From: Dioszegia crocea
Lineage: Eukaryota; Basidiomycota; Tremellomycetes; Tremellales; Bulleribasidiaceae
Reading direction: 5' to 3'
Assembly (NCBI GenBank): GCA_001600615.1
Contig: BCKK01000004.1
Location: 1,824,309 to 1,888,308 of the forward strand
Length of the DNA stretch: 64,000 nt
Shown in pieces: positions 33,501 to 44,351 of the stretch. The translations under genes were made by a program, and so were the position numbers. The notes beneath the pieces were generated by a model that was given only the letters and a program-made list of their open reading frames with translations, made no database searches and was not told the DNA's origin. Positions within the stretch are counted from its first letter, which is position 1. The number at the start of each line of letters is the position of its first letter.

Positions 33501-35731
33501 GTGTTCACTTGGAAGAACCTCACCTATACTGTCCAGGCCGGCGGTCAGCCCCTCGTCCTCCTTGACAACATCTTCGGTTACTGCAAAGCCGGTACACTCA
33601 CCGCCCTCATGGGATCATCCGGAGCCGGTAAAACAACACTCATGGACGTTCTTGCTGCTCGCAAGACCGACGGAGAAATCAAGGGCGAGGTCCTCATGAA
33701 TGGCCGTCCCCTCCCTGTTTCATTCCAACGTACTACCGGGTACTGTGAGCAGGTCGACGTTCATCTCCCACAGGCGACAGTGCGTGAGGCGCTCGAGTTC
33801 TCTGCGCTACTCCGACAGCCCCGCTCAATCTCAGACAAGGACAAGCTGGCGTATGTGGACGTTATCATTGATTTGCTCGAACTGCACGATTTGGAGGATG
33901 CGTTGATTGGAACTCCTGGAGCTGGGTTGGGTGTCGAGCAGCGAAAGCGATTGACGATTGGTGTTGAACTCGTCAGCAAGCCGTAAGTCCTTTTCGTCAC
34001 ATCGCGCTGACAATTAGTACCCTGCTCTTCCTCGACGAGCCTACATCCGGTCTCGACGGTCAATCGTCCTTCCTCATAGTCCAATTCCTCCGCAAACTTA
34101 CCGCCGCCGGCCAAGCTGTCTTGTGCACAATCCATCAACCCTCCGCATCCCTCTTTGCTCAATTCGATAACCTCCTCTTACTGAAAAAGGGCGGAAAGAC
34201 TGTATACTTCGGCGCGATCGACCAGCTCAACAAGTACTTCAGCGATAAGGGAGTTGAAATCCCCAAAGACGTCAACCCTGCTGAACGCATGATTGATATC
34301 GTCTCTGGCGGTCTGTCAAAGGGAAGGAACTGGGACGAAGACTGGGCGAACTCTGAAGAGTGCAAGGAGCGCTTTGCAGAGCTTGAACAGCTCAACAAGG
34401 ACAATGAGGGCAGGGAGACGGAAGATGAGGACGACAAATATCAGTACGCCTCGACTACGCCTATGCAGCTCAAGCTGGTTCTTCGACGAGCCTCGGTCCA
34501 GCTCTGGCGGGATACCGAGTATGTCACCAACAAGGTCATGCTTCATATTGGATCTGCTCTGTTCAATGCCTTCAGGTAAGTCGCCTTTGAGACGGGGAGG
34601 ATTGGGCAAGTCGCCTCTGAGACGGGGAGGATTGGGCTGACTGGCAGTTTCTGGATGATCGGTAACGCCTTCGGTGACCTCCAAAACCGCCTCTTCACCA
34701 TCTTCAACTTCATCTTTGTCGCTCCTGGTGTCATTGCCCAGCTTCAGCCCAAATTCATCGCCAATCGAGATGTCTTCGAGGCGCGAGAGAAGAAGGCAAA
34801 GATCTACTCTTGGTGGGCGTTCTGCTTTGGTGAGATCGTTGCCGAGGCACCATACCTTATCGTCTGCGCTTTCCTCTACTGGGCTCCTTGGTATGTCTTC
34901 TCTCCTTTTTTCTCCTCACTCTGTTCCCGGTTGCTTCTGAGTATGGCTGACCTCCAGGTACGCCGTCGTTGGCTTCAGCTACGCCCCTTACCCCGCCGGT
35001 CCCGTTTACCTCCAGATGACACTCTACGAATTCCTCTATACGGGTATCGGGCAATTCATCGCCGCCTACGCCCCCAACGCCGTCTTTGCCGCTCTTGTCA
35101 ATCCGCTCCTTATCGGTGTCCTCGTCCTCTTCTGCGGTGTGCTGGTGCCCTACGCCCAAATCACAGCCTTCTGGAGTAAGTCTGAAAATCATTACGGCAT
35201 CCACTCAAAATGTTCCCCCGTCACCAAAAGTGCCACAAATCACTCCTCTATTGGCCCATTCTCTTCCTACATCCCTCTGCTATGCTCCCAGGCTGATAAT
35301 ATACAGGATATTGGCTCTATTATTTGAATCCCTTCAATTTCCTTATTGGGGGTATGCTCAATCCCATCCTCTGGGACGTCCCCGTCCGATGCGCCGAATC
35401 CGAATTTGGCGTTTTCGACCCCCCCGCCGGTCAAACCTGCGGTGCCTATATGTCAGCCTTCCTCCAGCAGGCCACTGGGTATGTCGACAACCCCGACGCG
35501 ACGGCTGGGTGCCGATACTGCGGCTATGAGAAGGGTAGCGAGTATCTGGTCAGCCTGAACTTGGGTCGATGGATCGACGGGTGGCGGGATATATGCTTGA
35601 CCTTGTGAGTTGCCCTGAACACTAGCGACGGGATGGATGCTCATGTATCTAGGCTCTTCGTCATCTCTTCCTACGCTCTCGTCTTCCTCCTGCTCAAACT
35701 TAGAAGCAAGCAATCCAAGGTTGCAAAATAG
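30589..35731 (+). CDS. PDR-type (ABCG) full-length ABC transporter
   Basis: A plasma-membrane drug or metabolite exporter of the fungal pleiotropic drug resistance type, in the order NBD-TMD-NBD-TMD. A Ser/Pro-rich, charged N-terminus precedes NBD1. NBD1 has the atypical Walker [15 protein letters not shown] (Cys in place of Lys), signature [13 protein letters not shown] and a diverged Walker B ([16 protein letters not shown]), all normal for PDR proteins. The first membrane half contains [31 protein letters not shown] and the segments that follow. NBD2 has the canonical Walker [18 protein letters not shown], a diverged signature [15 protein letters not shown] and Walker [16 protein letters not shown]. 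The last part has further membrane helices and a Cys-containing extracellular loop ([24 protein letters not shown]), then ends SKQSKVAK. About ten introns. It sits between the hydrolase and the NRPS-like gene, so export of a local product is plausible but unproven. Confidence 0.95.
34577..34640 (+). repeat. 30-bp direct repeat within an intron
   Basis: Inside the ABC transporter intron that starts GTAAGTCGCC, AAGTCGCC[T]TTGAGACGGGGAGGATTGGGC occurs twice back to back, differing at one base. The duplicated unit begins with the donor-like GTAAGTCGCC/CAAGTCGCC and makes this intron longer than most. Confidence 0.85.
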
Positions 35732-36194
35732 ATGGTTCGCAACTTGTAGCTGTATCTCATGTTTTTCTTCCCCTTTAGATTTCTATACTTCATGCATGTG
35801 TTAGGTTTTCTGTCTATAGAACAGGATCCTTCTTACCAAGGCTCAAAGAGAAGCGGGAGTGTGAAAGGTTCGTAGCTGACCACACCACGCCTTGGCTCTC
35901 TGTTCAAGAAATTGAGAGGATGTGAGTGGCTGGGAGTGGAGGGTGCACGGCTGTGCCTCGCGCGGGGTCCCCTATCCTTTCAAGTGGGACATCTGATGAC
36001 CCGCCTACTCAATATATCAAGCCTACCACCCATGGCATCTCCCACATCCACCACCTCCCCTACATCACAGCCTATCACAGCTGCCCAAAGTACTAATTCC
36101 ATGGACCAAGGAATGTGGAGGCGATTACGGCATCCCAACTCGATCATGTCAGCCTCTTACAATTCTGTGTCATCATCCTTCATCCTCACTTCAG
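35732..36194. other. Intergenic, promoter of NRPS-like gene
   Basis: 463 bases. An open frame from 35912 with an ATG at 36031 could provide an extended N-terminus for the next gene, but the splice needed is not convincing. No other element seen. Confidence 0.35.
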
Positions 36195-39100
36195 ATGACG
36201 CTTTCTTATCTGGTTTCTACAGCAGGGCACGCGCAGCATCAGAATGATACGCATCCGCACGAGATCCAATCGATTCTGCAGTTGATAGTGGACGGCGCCA
36301 AGGAATTTAAGGATGAAAAGGTTGTTGGTTTCACGCGGGATGCAGGGGATCGATGGACGTGTGAGCGATACTGTAAGTCAGATGATAAGTGGGAACAGTT
36401 GTGGTGCCAGTCAGCAAGTCAATGTCAGCTTGGACGATGGAAAAGCGCTGGCTTGGAAAAGAGCCTACTCAACAGAAAGGGTCGGACTGCCTCGCTGGCC
36501 CATCTGTCTTTTCCTCCTTTCCGGTTCCGCCTTAAGTTCTGCCCTAGGTCCTGCGGGCGCAGGCAAAATGCGATTGTGGGCGAAACACAGCTAATCTCTC
36601 AGCCTATCTCGAGCTCTTATCATTGGCAGGATTGATGGAGAATCTCCTGATCAAAAGCGGAGTTCCTCGCGTTCAAGAGAGCGTCATCTCGCTACTGTGT
36701 CCCACCGGCTTGGACTTTCTCGTCGCTTGGATAGCGCTTATGCGGATGGGTTATGGCGTTGTTTTCATAGCGTGAGCTCGAACACCGATTTGGCTGATGA
36801 TACAGACCCCAATGCTCGCCGGCTGCAGTATCTCATCTCGCGCATTCATCCTCATCATCCCACATCATCTATCACCCCAAATACTCCAGTCTCGCTCAAT
36901 CCGTTCATCCTTTGTCAACTTACATTCCATTAGTTGAGCTACCACCAGTCCCTGCGCTCAGTCCATCAGACTCTCGATCATCAGCCCACGAAATATCCCT
37001 ACCACACCCTCATTCCATATCGCACGTCTTTCATACCTCTGGGACGAGCGGGACACCGAAACCCATCCCTCAAACCCACTATCAGAGCGTCACGCCCCTC
37101 CCTCGACGCGCTCTCCCCTCCTATCTCTCACACTATGCTTCCGGTTCTGGTATGGCCCCGGGGGGCTCAGCAGCTTTCACAACAACCCCACTCTTCCACG
37201 GCGGTGTATCCGATCTACTACGAGCGTGGATGGCACGGAGTATGATTTACTTTTACCCGACAAGTGATACCGCCATCACCGTATCCAACGTTGTCAAAGC
37301 GGTGGAAGAATGTAATGGGCCACTACCGTCCCCACCTCTGCTGCCGAAAATGGGAATGGGTTTAATTACGGATGATCAGCTCCTGGAGCGGGAGTCCAGA
37401 TTCAAGGTCATTGCGTTTCTGTCTGTCCCGTACATTCTTACGATTCTCGCCGAAGAGCAACATGGGCCGGGAATGGCGATGCTGAGGGAGATGGAGCTGG
37501 TCAGTACGGGGGGCGCACCGCTGGATCCGGAGGTGGGGACTCGGATGGTGGAAAGTGAGGTGCGGCTGGTGAGCAGGTTAGGAAGTAGCGAGTGTGGATG
37601 TGAGTCTGATCCATGTTAATTGTTACATGTAGCTGATTTAAAGTCCTCCTCAGCTCGGATCGAGACTACCACACCGAGCACGATTGGGAGTGGCTTCGGA
37701 ACGACTCTCCTTATGCCGATGCGCTCGTCTTTGAAGCGCGTGAGGATGACAAGTATGAAATGGTGGTCACGGATAAATGGCGGAGCAAGGTATGTGATTC
37801 TTCATGGCAAGACTAGCCAAAGCTGATGAGTCAGATGAAGAGCAATCGGCAGGACGGCAGCTACGCCACCGGAGACCTATATGTGCCACACGAACAGAAA
37901 CCAGGTGTGTGGAAATATGCAGGAAGAGGAGACGATGTGATTGTCATGGTGAGTGCTCCGCCATCAGATCCAGTATCCGAGTTGCGCGATAGTCTCGCTG
38001 ACGATCACAGAGTAATGGAGAGAAAGCTGCTCCTGGACCAATCGAATCCATCCTTCGCTCTTCCCCACTCATCGCCGATGCCCTCGTAGTCGGTGCCGAC
38101 CAGTCCCAGCTTGGCGTCCTACTCTTCCCACGCTCTACTTCCTCCTCCTCGACACTGCTCAAAGACATCAGGTCCTCCATCCGAAGGGCAAACGATGCCT
38201 CGCCATCCTACGCGCAAATCTCAAGCGAGATGTGCGTCATCATCGACCACAAGGTGGGCAAGGAACTACCCAAGAGCAGTAAAGGCACAATCCAGAGGGG
38301 AGTGGCCAATGATCTGTTCAAGGATGAGATCAGGAGTCTGTATGCTGGGACGACGGAAGGAGGCGAATCACCTAAGCGATCTCTAGAGGCGATTGAAAAG
38401 GAGATCGAGAGGATCATCGTTGGAGTTGCGAGTTCCCGGTTGAAAATTGAAGGGTTGGACAAGGAGACGGATCTGTTCAGCTGGGGAGTAGACTCATTGA
38501 TGGCTACGAGGGTCCGAGCGGGGATACTGAGAGTAAGTTCGGCTTGACAAAGGTGGGTGTAGCGCTGATGAGCAGAGCTTGAACCTTGGTGGAGGGAAGT
38601 TATCGACGAATGTGGTCTTCGAAAGGCCGACCATTCAACTGTAAGCTCTCATGCCAGGCCGACGATGACTGTGCAGAGCTTACATACCAGGCTCGCCCAG
38701 CATGTCTACGATCTGCAGGAACACCAGAAGTCGTCAGATCCAGCGATGGATTCGCATCAGCTCATGCGCGATCTCGTGGAGAAGTACAGCAAATTCGACC
38801 CGCTCGCAACAATCGTGCCTCGCGATGAGCGTAAAGGGAATGGACGGGTCATTGTGAGTTCACCCGCAGTATAGATTGAGGGTCTCGCTGATGATCAGCT
38901 TCTTACTGGCGCTACAGGCTCGTTGGGGACGCATCTCCTCCATCAGCTCCTTAGGGACAACGAGGACAATCAGGTCGTCTGCCTGGTCCGTGCCTCCGAT
39001 GACACATCAGCAGTGAAGCGCGTGACAGACGCCATGTCCGCGCAAAGCTTGAGCTGGGATAAAGGAAGAGTGGACTCATACGCTGCGGATCTGGCGGTAG

Positions 39101-40728
39101 CGGACCTCGGGCTAGGGGATGAGGTGTATGCTGGTTTGGTCAAGAAGGTGGATGTTGTCATACATGTGAGTATCCGTCTCATTGTGCGATAGGAATGGGA
39201 CCGGATGATGGTCCGCTCTCGAAGTGTCGAAGTCTTGTGGAAGCCTCGACGGGTCCTCAAAGGCATATTTTCCATTCTTCCCAGCTATTCGCGTTCCAGC
39301 GTTGTCCTGGGATCGGGAGTTCGGAGTAGGGCTCGGACTGTATGAGGTTAGGCTCTTGGGGAGTTTGATGTGGTGTGGAAGGCCCGATGGATTCTCAAAC
39401 GCTATCCCAGCGCTTTATCTCGGTCGTCGGCTGGGTCCGGGAGTGCAACATGTTCTCTGCTGACTGATAGGCGGCATGGCCTGTACACTTCGGCAGCAGT
39501 CTGATATCGTTCGACGTGAATGTCAAGGGTAAGCCTGCTGTTCTTCGAGGCCTACTCAGGTACTGACGACCCAGGAACACGCCACCTGATCGATCTCATT
39601 GCCCAGACTCCATCAGCCATGTTCTACTTCTGCTCATCCCTCGCTTCAGTCCTAAACAGTCCAGCATCCATCACCTCCATCGCTGAGCAGCCCTCGAATG
39701 ACCCCAATACCGCATCGGGAATAGGCTACTCGCAATCTAAATGGGTCACGGAGCAGGTTTGCGTTCGGGCCAACGAGGCGCTCATGGGGGGCGAAGGAAA
39801 GGGGCAAGGAGGGAGAGTGACGATCTTACGAGTGGGGCAATTGTGTGGGGACACGATTCATGGGAGGTGGAATGAGAAGGAAGGATGGCCGTTGTTGATA
39901 AGGACAGCTGAGGAAGTTGGGTGTTTGCCTGAACTGGACGAGGTGAGTCATAGTAATCAACGAGGGCGACCGGGAGTACCGGCATATACGGAGATGATGA
40001 TCCCCTTTATAGAGAGATGGGCGAGAAGGTAGATAGCCATAAGGACAGGAAGGTGTACAGGGAGATACGGGAGATGAGGGATATGAGGGATATGGAGAAG
40101 GAGATGTAGCGCAGATTGCTGACATGATAGACACCTTCCTGGTTGCCGGTCGATGTCGCAGCTAAGGCTGTGTGAGTTACTTCCTGTCTATGTCTCAACC
40201 TTCAAGACAGCTTTGTGTTTAGCCCGTTTTTTGCCGGACGAAAAGCTGATACGAACAGTGTCGAAATCATGACGCCGTCCACCTTATCCTCTCAGCAAGT
40301 CTATCACATCGCCCATCCCAACCCCTTCACTTGGACTTCGATCCTTGACCACCTCACCACCGCCGGACTGTCATTCAAGCGTGTCGACCCCAAAGTGTGG
40401 GTGGAAAAGATGGAGCAGAGTGAGGAGGATCTCGAGCGGAATCCCAGTAGGGGCATGTTGGGCATGTGGCGACTTGCTGTAAGCTTCCATTCAAGCTTGC
40501 GTCCTAATGAGTAGAAGCTAATCAGCGTAGTATGGGCCAAACTCGGGTCCAGCCGATAATCGTCTGATCGAGACTGAGAATGCGGCGGCGGGTTCTGAGA
40601 GTCTGCGGAATGCTGAGCCGATCGGGGTTGGAATTGTGGGGCGAATGGTAAAAGCTTGGAGGGCGTCTGGATTCTTGACTGCGGCTGGGGATGCTGAGAA
40701 GTGCGGCGTTGGGAATCTTGGCGAATAG
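36195..40728 (+). CDS. NRPS-like enzyme, adenylation-carrier-thioester reductase (A-T-R)
   Basis: Activates a carboxylic acid as an adenylate, holds it on a phosphopantetheine arm and releases it by NAD(P)H reduction as aldehyde or alcohol. It starts MTLSYLVSTAGHAQHQ, then SILQLIVDGAKEFKDEKVVGFT. An intron of about 242 nt (36361-36602) restores RWTSYLELLSLAGLMENLL. Adenylation motifs: HVFHTSGTSGTPKPIPQTH (A3), STGGAPLDPEV (A5 region), DGSYATGDLYVP (A7/A8) and LPKSSKGTIQRG with the A10 lysine. Carrier domain: DLFSWGVDSLMATR (Ser is the attachment site). Reductase domain: LLTGATGSLGTHLLHQLL (nucleotide binding), VVIH, VNVKGTRHLIDLI, CSSLASVLNS and the catalytic YSQSKWVTEQV (Y-x-x-x-K). An intron of about 300 nt splits the reductase. 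The C-terminal helical part ends GNLGE at 40726-40728. No condensation domain. The layout resembles aryl-acid or aminoadipate reductases. The substrate is unknown. Confidence 0.88.
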
Positions 40729-40955
40729 TGTTATTTATGTGTATCTTTGCTGTATGCTTTACATCAATGGCACGTCATCTACTCATAGAGGGTGCAGAGA
40801 GGGTCAGCAGCATTCAACTCTACGTGTGCGTACGATACGCAAAGCAGTCATTCGCCACTTCTCAATATCTCATCTCTATTCAACTGTGCCCAATCTGAGA
40901 CACTGCCTGATGGTGATTGATCTAATGCTATTACATACCCACAAAGCTACAAACG
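40729..40955. other. Spacer between NRPS-like gene and next family gene
   Basis: About 227 bases, same strand. No element recognised. Confidence 0.35.
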
Positions 40956-42191
40956 ATGTCGCACACCGGCAAGGCGCAACCTTACATCAGCGACTCCTAC
41001 ACTCCGGCGCTACCCTTCATACTCTCGACAGGCGGAGGATGTGATTGGGGCACAATCAAGGAGACAAATGCCTATCGATACTGTCCCAGCGGTCCCTACG
41101 GCAAGTCGATCTTCATTACGCATCTCAAGTGGAAGATCGATGATACACTTGTGGAGGCAAGTTACCATGAATCAGATCCCAGAAGACCCGCCGAGTTGTG
41201 ACTGACGAGATCAGTTATCAAGAGTCGAGGCGGTCGACGTTTGGATCGAGGCAATAGACTGGTTCAGTCGGCTTCACAATATCCAGTTGACTATGCTTGA
41301 AAAGTACCCTTTCACCACGAAGTCACTACCGAGTGATGAGTGGCAATGTCAGCATTACCAAGTCCTGAAAGCGTTCGGAGGCAAGGTGAGATATTTATCT
41401 TACAGCTGTTACTGATGCAGGTAGATCGGACCTCTACTACGTATATCTGTGGCCTATAGTCTGTATGACACACAGCTTATACTCCAGTTCCCACATCCGG
41501 GTTTTTGGAAACTCTGTCGTCTACCGAATTTACTGGACTCGTTCAGAACGAATGGCCAACAGGCTCAACCACCACCGCTTATCATCGATATCTCGGTACG
41601 ATGATTAAAGATATATCCTGGCATGTAAATGTCTGGCCGTATCAGATCTTTCACGCTCTCCGCATCGCCCTTCAGGACACCTCCCTTCTCGAGGAGAGCG
41701 CAAGGGCGCTAGAAGAGTTTCTCAGCTTATCCCCGCCGGAAAGCATGGCTGCGGAGGGACAGTCATGGAGAGATGAGGTCTCCAGACTGTGTGGCGGTGT
41801 GGACGATCGCGGGAGTCCATCGCTAGATCTCGAAGGAACAGCACGCAAAGTCTGTCAGCTCTGTCAGCGTGATTGTGAAGACCTTGCCTGATGATTTCAG
41901 AGAACCGTTGGAGTCGATGACAATGCGAGCGTGAGTGACATACTGGCATTTGTTTCTGACGTCTGATCTGCCCACTGACTCCTGCAGACGACATCTTCGG
42001 TCCACAGCGTAGACCCTTCGATCGCGATGACCCAGCCTGGGCATCAGCCTACCTCCCTACCCGTAATGAACGCTCCCGGTATCGACACAGTATCTCAATC
42101 TGTTCGTTCCGCAGCTGCCACCACATGGTCCCTTCTTAGCTCCTTCTTACCCGGAGATGGATCACTTGAGGCCGACAAGAAGCGCGAATGA
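40956..42191 (+). CDS. Single-domain 'GCDW-FITHLK' family protein with a GC-AG intron
   Basis: The ATG at 40956 (MSHTGKAQPYISDSYTPA) leads to LPFILSTGGGCDWGTI, NAYRYCPSGPYGKSIFITHLKW. The first intron, 41157-41214, has a GC donor (GAG|GCAAGT) and lies at exactly the position where the other members have GT. The next exon starts LSRVEAVDVWIEA. The later exon carries FFETLSSTEFTGLVQNEW and NVWPYQIFHALR. The second half is more diverged than in the other copies: the RPEYG..W region is reduced to GQSWRDEVSR. The C-terminal exons (TTSSVHSVDPS...AATTWSLLSSFLPGD) end at TGA 42189-42191. It lies next to the decayed methyltransferase copy, as the 26.9 kb member lies next to the intact one. Function unknown. 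Confidence 0.7.
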
Positions 42192-42404
42192 GGTCAGTCA
42201 GGATCGCGAAAAGAGCTCAATATTGAGCGGGGCAAAATCCACATTCTTCACTGTAGCTATACTGTATCAGTTGTACATATGAATCAGACTACTTCTGCTG
42301 GTCGGGACCCGGCATGTGACGTGCAATCATGACAGGACTGAGACTGCATAGAGTAGACCGCTCATCATCCTCTTCGCCTTCTCGCAATTCCAGCTAATAC
42401 TCCT

Positions 42405-42944
42405 AATCTTCCCGACCCGTGCAGACCGACACCTCACAAGCGTCCCTTTCCCCAGTATAAGGATCCCACCCATCGAGCATCTTACTAGTATAAACCAACC
42501 CTGGATCCCCATCCGCCTGAACACCCTCAGCCTCCACGGGCACCCAGCGCGTTTCGGCGATCAGACCCTGCTTAAACGCCTCGTCCCATTCGTCTTCGGC
42601 GGGATTGGGGGTTGGGGCGGGTGCAGAGTTGAGTGGGGGTTTGGCAAGGATGGCGCGTTTGGCTGAAGGGATGGCGCGGACGTAGGAGAGATAAGGGGGG
42701 TTTCCGGGTTTGACGACGTTATCGGCTACGAGAACAGTGCCCTTTTCTGTCAGCATAAATTCCTGGAAGGGTGGATGAAGACTTACAGGTCCTACCAAAC
42801 CTTCTTCCTCTATAACCTTTCAATCAATCGTATAGAGCGGCTTAAGATGATCCAGGAACACCATGTCGAATTTGAGCGGGCGGGGCATTTGGAGTGTCTC
42901 GCGTAGGGTCTTGAGTGAGGTGGTGGAGCTGCCCGTGACGATCT
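42405..42944 (-). pseudogene. Decayed 3' fragment of the O-methyltransferase gene
   Basis: On the minus strand, from IVTGSSTTSLKTLRETLQMPRPLKFDMVFLDHLKPLYTID through GTVLVADNVVKPGNPPYLSYVRA to YTGERDACEVSVCTG, this matches the 3' half of the gene at 25371-26673 almost throughout. Similarity begins at the acceptor site (CAG|ATCGTCACGGG) and the intron between ...GLVGP and the GTVLVADN exon is kept, so it is a DNA-level duplication, not a retrocopy. Where the intact gene has L-K after YTID, the copy reads TGA, a premature stop, and the next in-frame Met codon reads ATA. No 5' half (SAM-binding region) exists here. It is a non-functional fragment in inverted orientation, about 16 kb from its source. 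Confidence 0.88.
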
Positions 42945-43581
42945 GGAAGTCAGGCGCGTTGATGTGGCTATTGATAGGCACGAGCACGACCCTGAATGAT
43001 AGTTGACTTGAATTAACCACGTCACTGCCTGTCTTTTGCCACGTACAGGAACGCCGAGCGGAGTTATGGTCGAGGTCAAAAGCCCAGAATGTCGACGTCA
43101 CCCTGGATCCATCGTCGATCATTCACCCTGCACCCTGAGCATTTGTGCGCCACACCACTCTAAGCCCGACAACCTACATACACCCCGTCCCTGAATCAAG
43201 ACTTCCCTGACTGTGAGTGAGACCATAGAGCCTATTCAGGCCGCCCAGCTGATCGTCCAGCTGATCGCCCAGCAAAATAAGCCAACGCCGTTAATCATCG
43301 GTGCTCGATCACTCCGTAAGTTGCCTACCTACCCCTATCATGCTCCCTCCCAAATGCGATGGGTGGACGATGCGCATCACGCGCATCATGACGATACGAT
43401 CTACCCTTCGGCGCCTATTGCTTCGTCCTCAGCGCCTGTCAGGGCCCCAATCCCTTCTCCTACCCCGACTCAATCGCCCGCACCCGTCCTCCCCACCGTC
43501 GCGATGCCTCCTCCAGTCCCTCGTCCTGCCTCTGGGATGAATATCCGTAAGCTGACCACATCAGGTCTCACATAATCAAAA
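42945..43581. other. Patchwork spacer containing a duplicated gene fragment
   Basis: Holds the upstream part of the fragment junction (no gene recognised) and the fragment at 43336-43533 described separately. An open frame from 43213 starts with GTG, not ATG, and is not called. Confidence 0.4.
43336..43533 (+). repeat. Partial duplicate of coding sequence at 44499-44695
   Basis: Both copies contain the word chain for H-A-P-S-Q-M-R-W-V-D, H-H-A-H-H-D-D-T-I-Y-P-S-A-P, S-S-S-A-P-V-R-A-P-I-P-S-P-T-P-T, P-P-P-V-P-R-P-A-S, with only scattered differences over about 200 bases. The 44.5 kb copy lies in a gene with a proper start. This one has none and is followed by a new open frame at 43582, so it is a fragment. 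Confidence 0.85.
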
Positions 43582-44208
43582 ATGCCGTCTAGCTCTGAAG
43601 TTGAGCCTCCGGCTGAAGAAATCCCCCTCCGCGGTATAACCCGAACCACTCGAGAGGGCCTCATTGAGGACATGTCTGATGCGGACTCGCAGATCCGAAA
43701 CGCGATCCGGGAAGCCCCCCTCGAGATCATCGATGACATCTGCGTGTCAGCAGGGATAACTCGGTCAGATCAGAAAGGATGGCAAGAGTGGAAGTATTGG
43801 GGGGTGTGTGAGTTCTGCTTCACTTTAAACGAATGATAATCGGGATAGACTAGACGTGCATCATTTCAATGCTGATATTGTTCAGTAGCCTATTATCTCC
43901 TATTCCCCTTCATCATCATCGTCGTCAGCTACTTCACTACCAAACTATTGGCTTTAGCCTATCCTCTTGCTGCTGCACCAAACCCCCCCGATATCCTCTC
44001 TCGCGTCGTTAATATAACCGGAAATGCCGGATCTCTCGGTGTTTTCGGAGGCCTAGTTACAGGCGGCATCAAGGGATATTGTAGGAGTAGGCTCCGATTC
44101 GCGTTGTGGGGCGGGAGCCCGCTGTCTGGGTACGATTCCCGTCTTATTGGAATCTTTTCCGCGAGCCTTTGTGACATTTTTAGTATTCAACCCGCTCCAG
44201 CCTACTAG
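43582..44208 (+). CDS. Small membrane protein, hypothetical
   Basis: The ATG at 43582 (MPSSSEVEPPAEEIPLRG) opens a charged region of about 75 residues ending GWQEWKYWGV. A GTGAGT intron follows whose splice restores leucine (T|TA). A hydrophobic segment comes next (LAYYLLFPFIIIVVSYFTTKLLALAY), then a Gly-rich stretch (GNAGSLGVFGGLVTGGIKGY), ending IFSIQPAPAY at 44208. One clear membrane helix and perhaps a second, weaker one. No family is recognised. It is preceded directly by a fragment of the neighbouring gene, so its promoter is formed by or next to duplicated sequence. Confidence 0.5.
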
Positions 44209-44351
44209 ACTTAAAACAATACCTCCACATGTACAGTCGTAGTTACAGTATGTATGATAAATGATATGACACGTCATGAAACGCTCCGGGATATGAGTTG
44301 CAAGTCACTCGTCCTTCTCCCTCGAGCCTCGAGGCCTTACAAAGTGCCGCC

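Noticed and set aside
36361..36602. Extra exon in the adenylation domain (frames reading NVSLDDGKALAWKRAY and RWPICLFLLSG)
   Set aside because: Removing the whole stretch as an intron gives the expected adenylation sequence R-W-T-S-Y-L-E-L-L; the extra frames do not fit the family.
43213..43575. Open frame of 120 codons as a gene
   Set aside because: It starts with GTG and most of it is a fragment duplicated from 44.5 kb.
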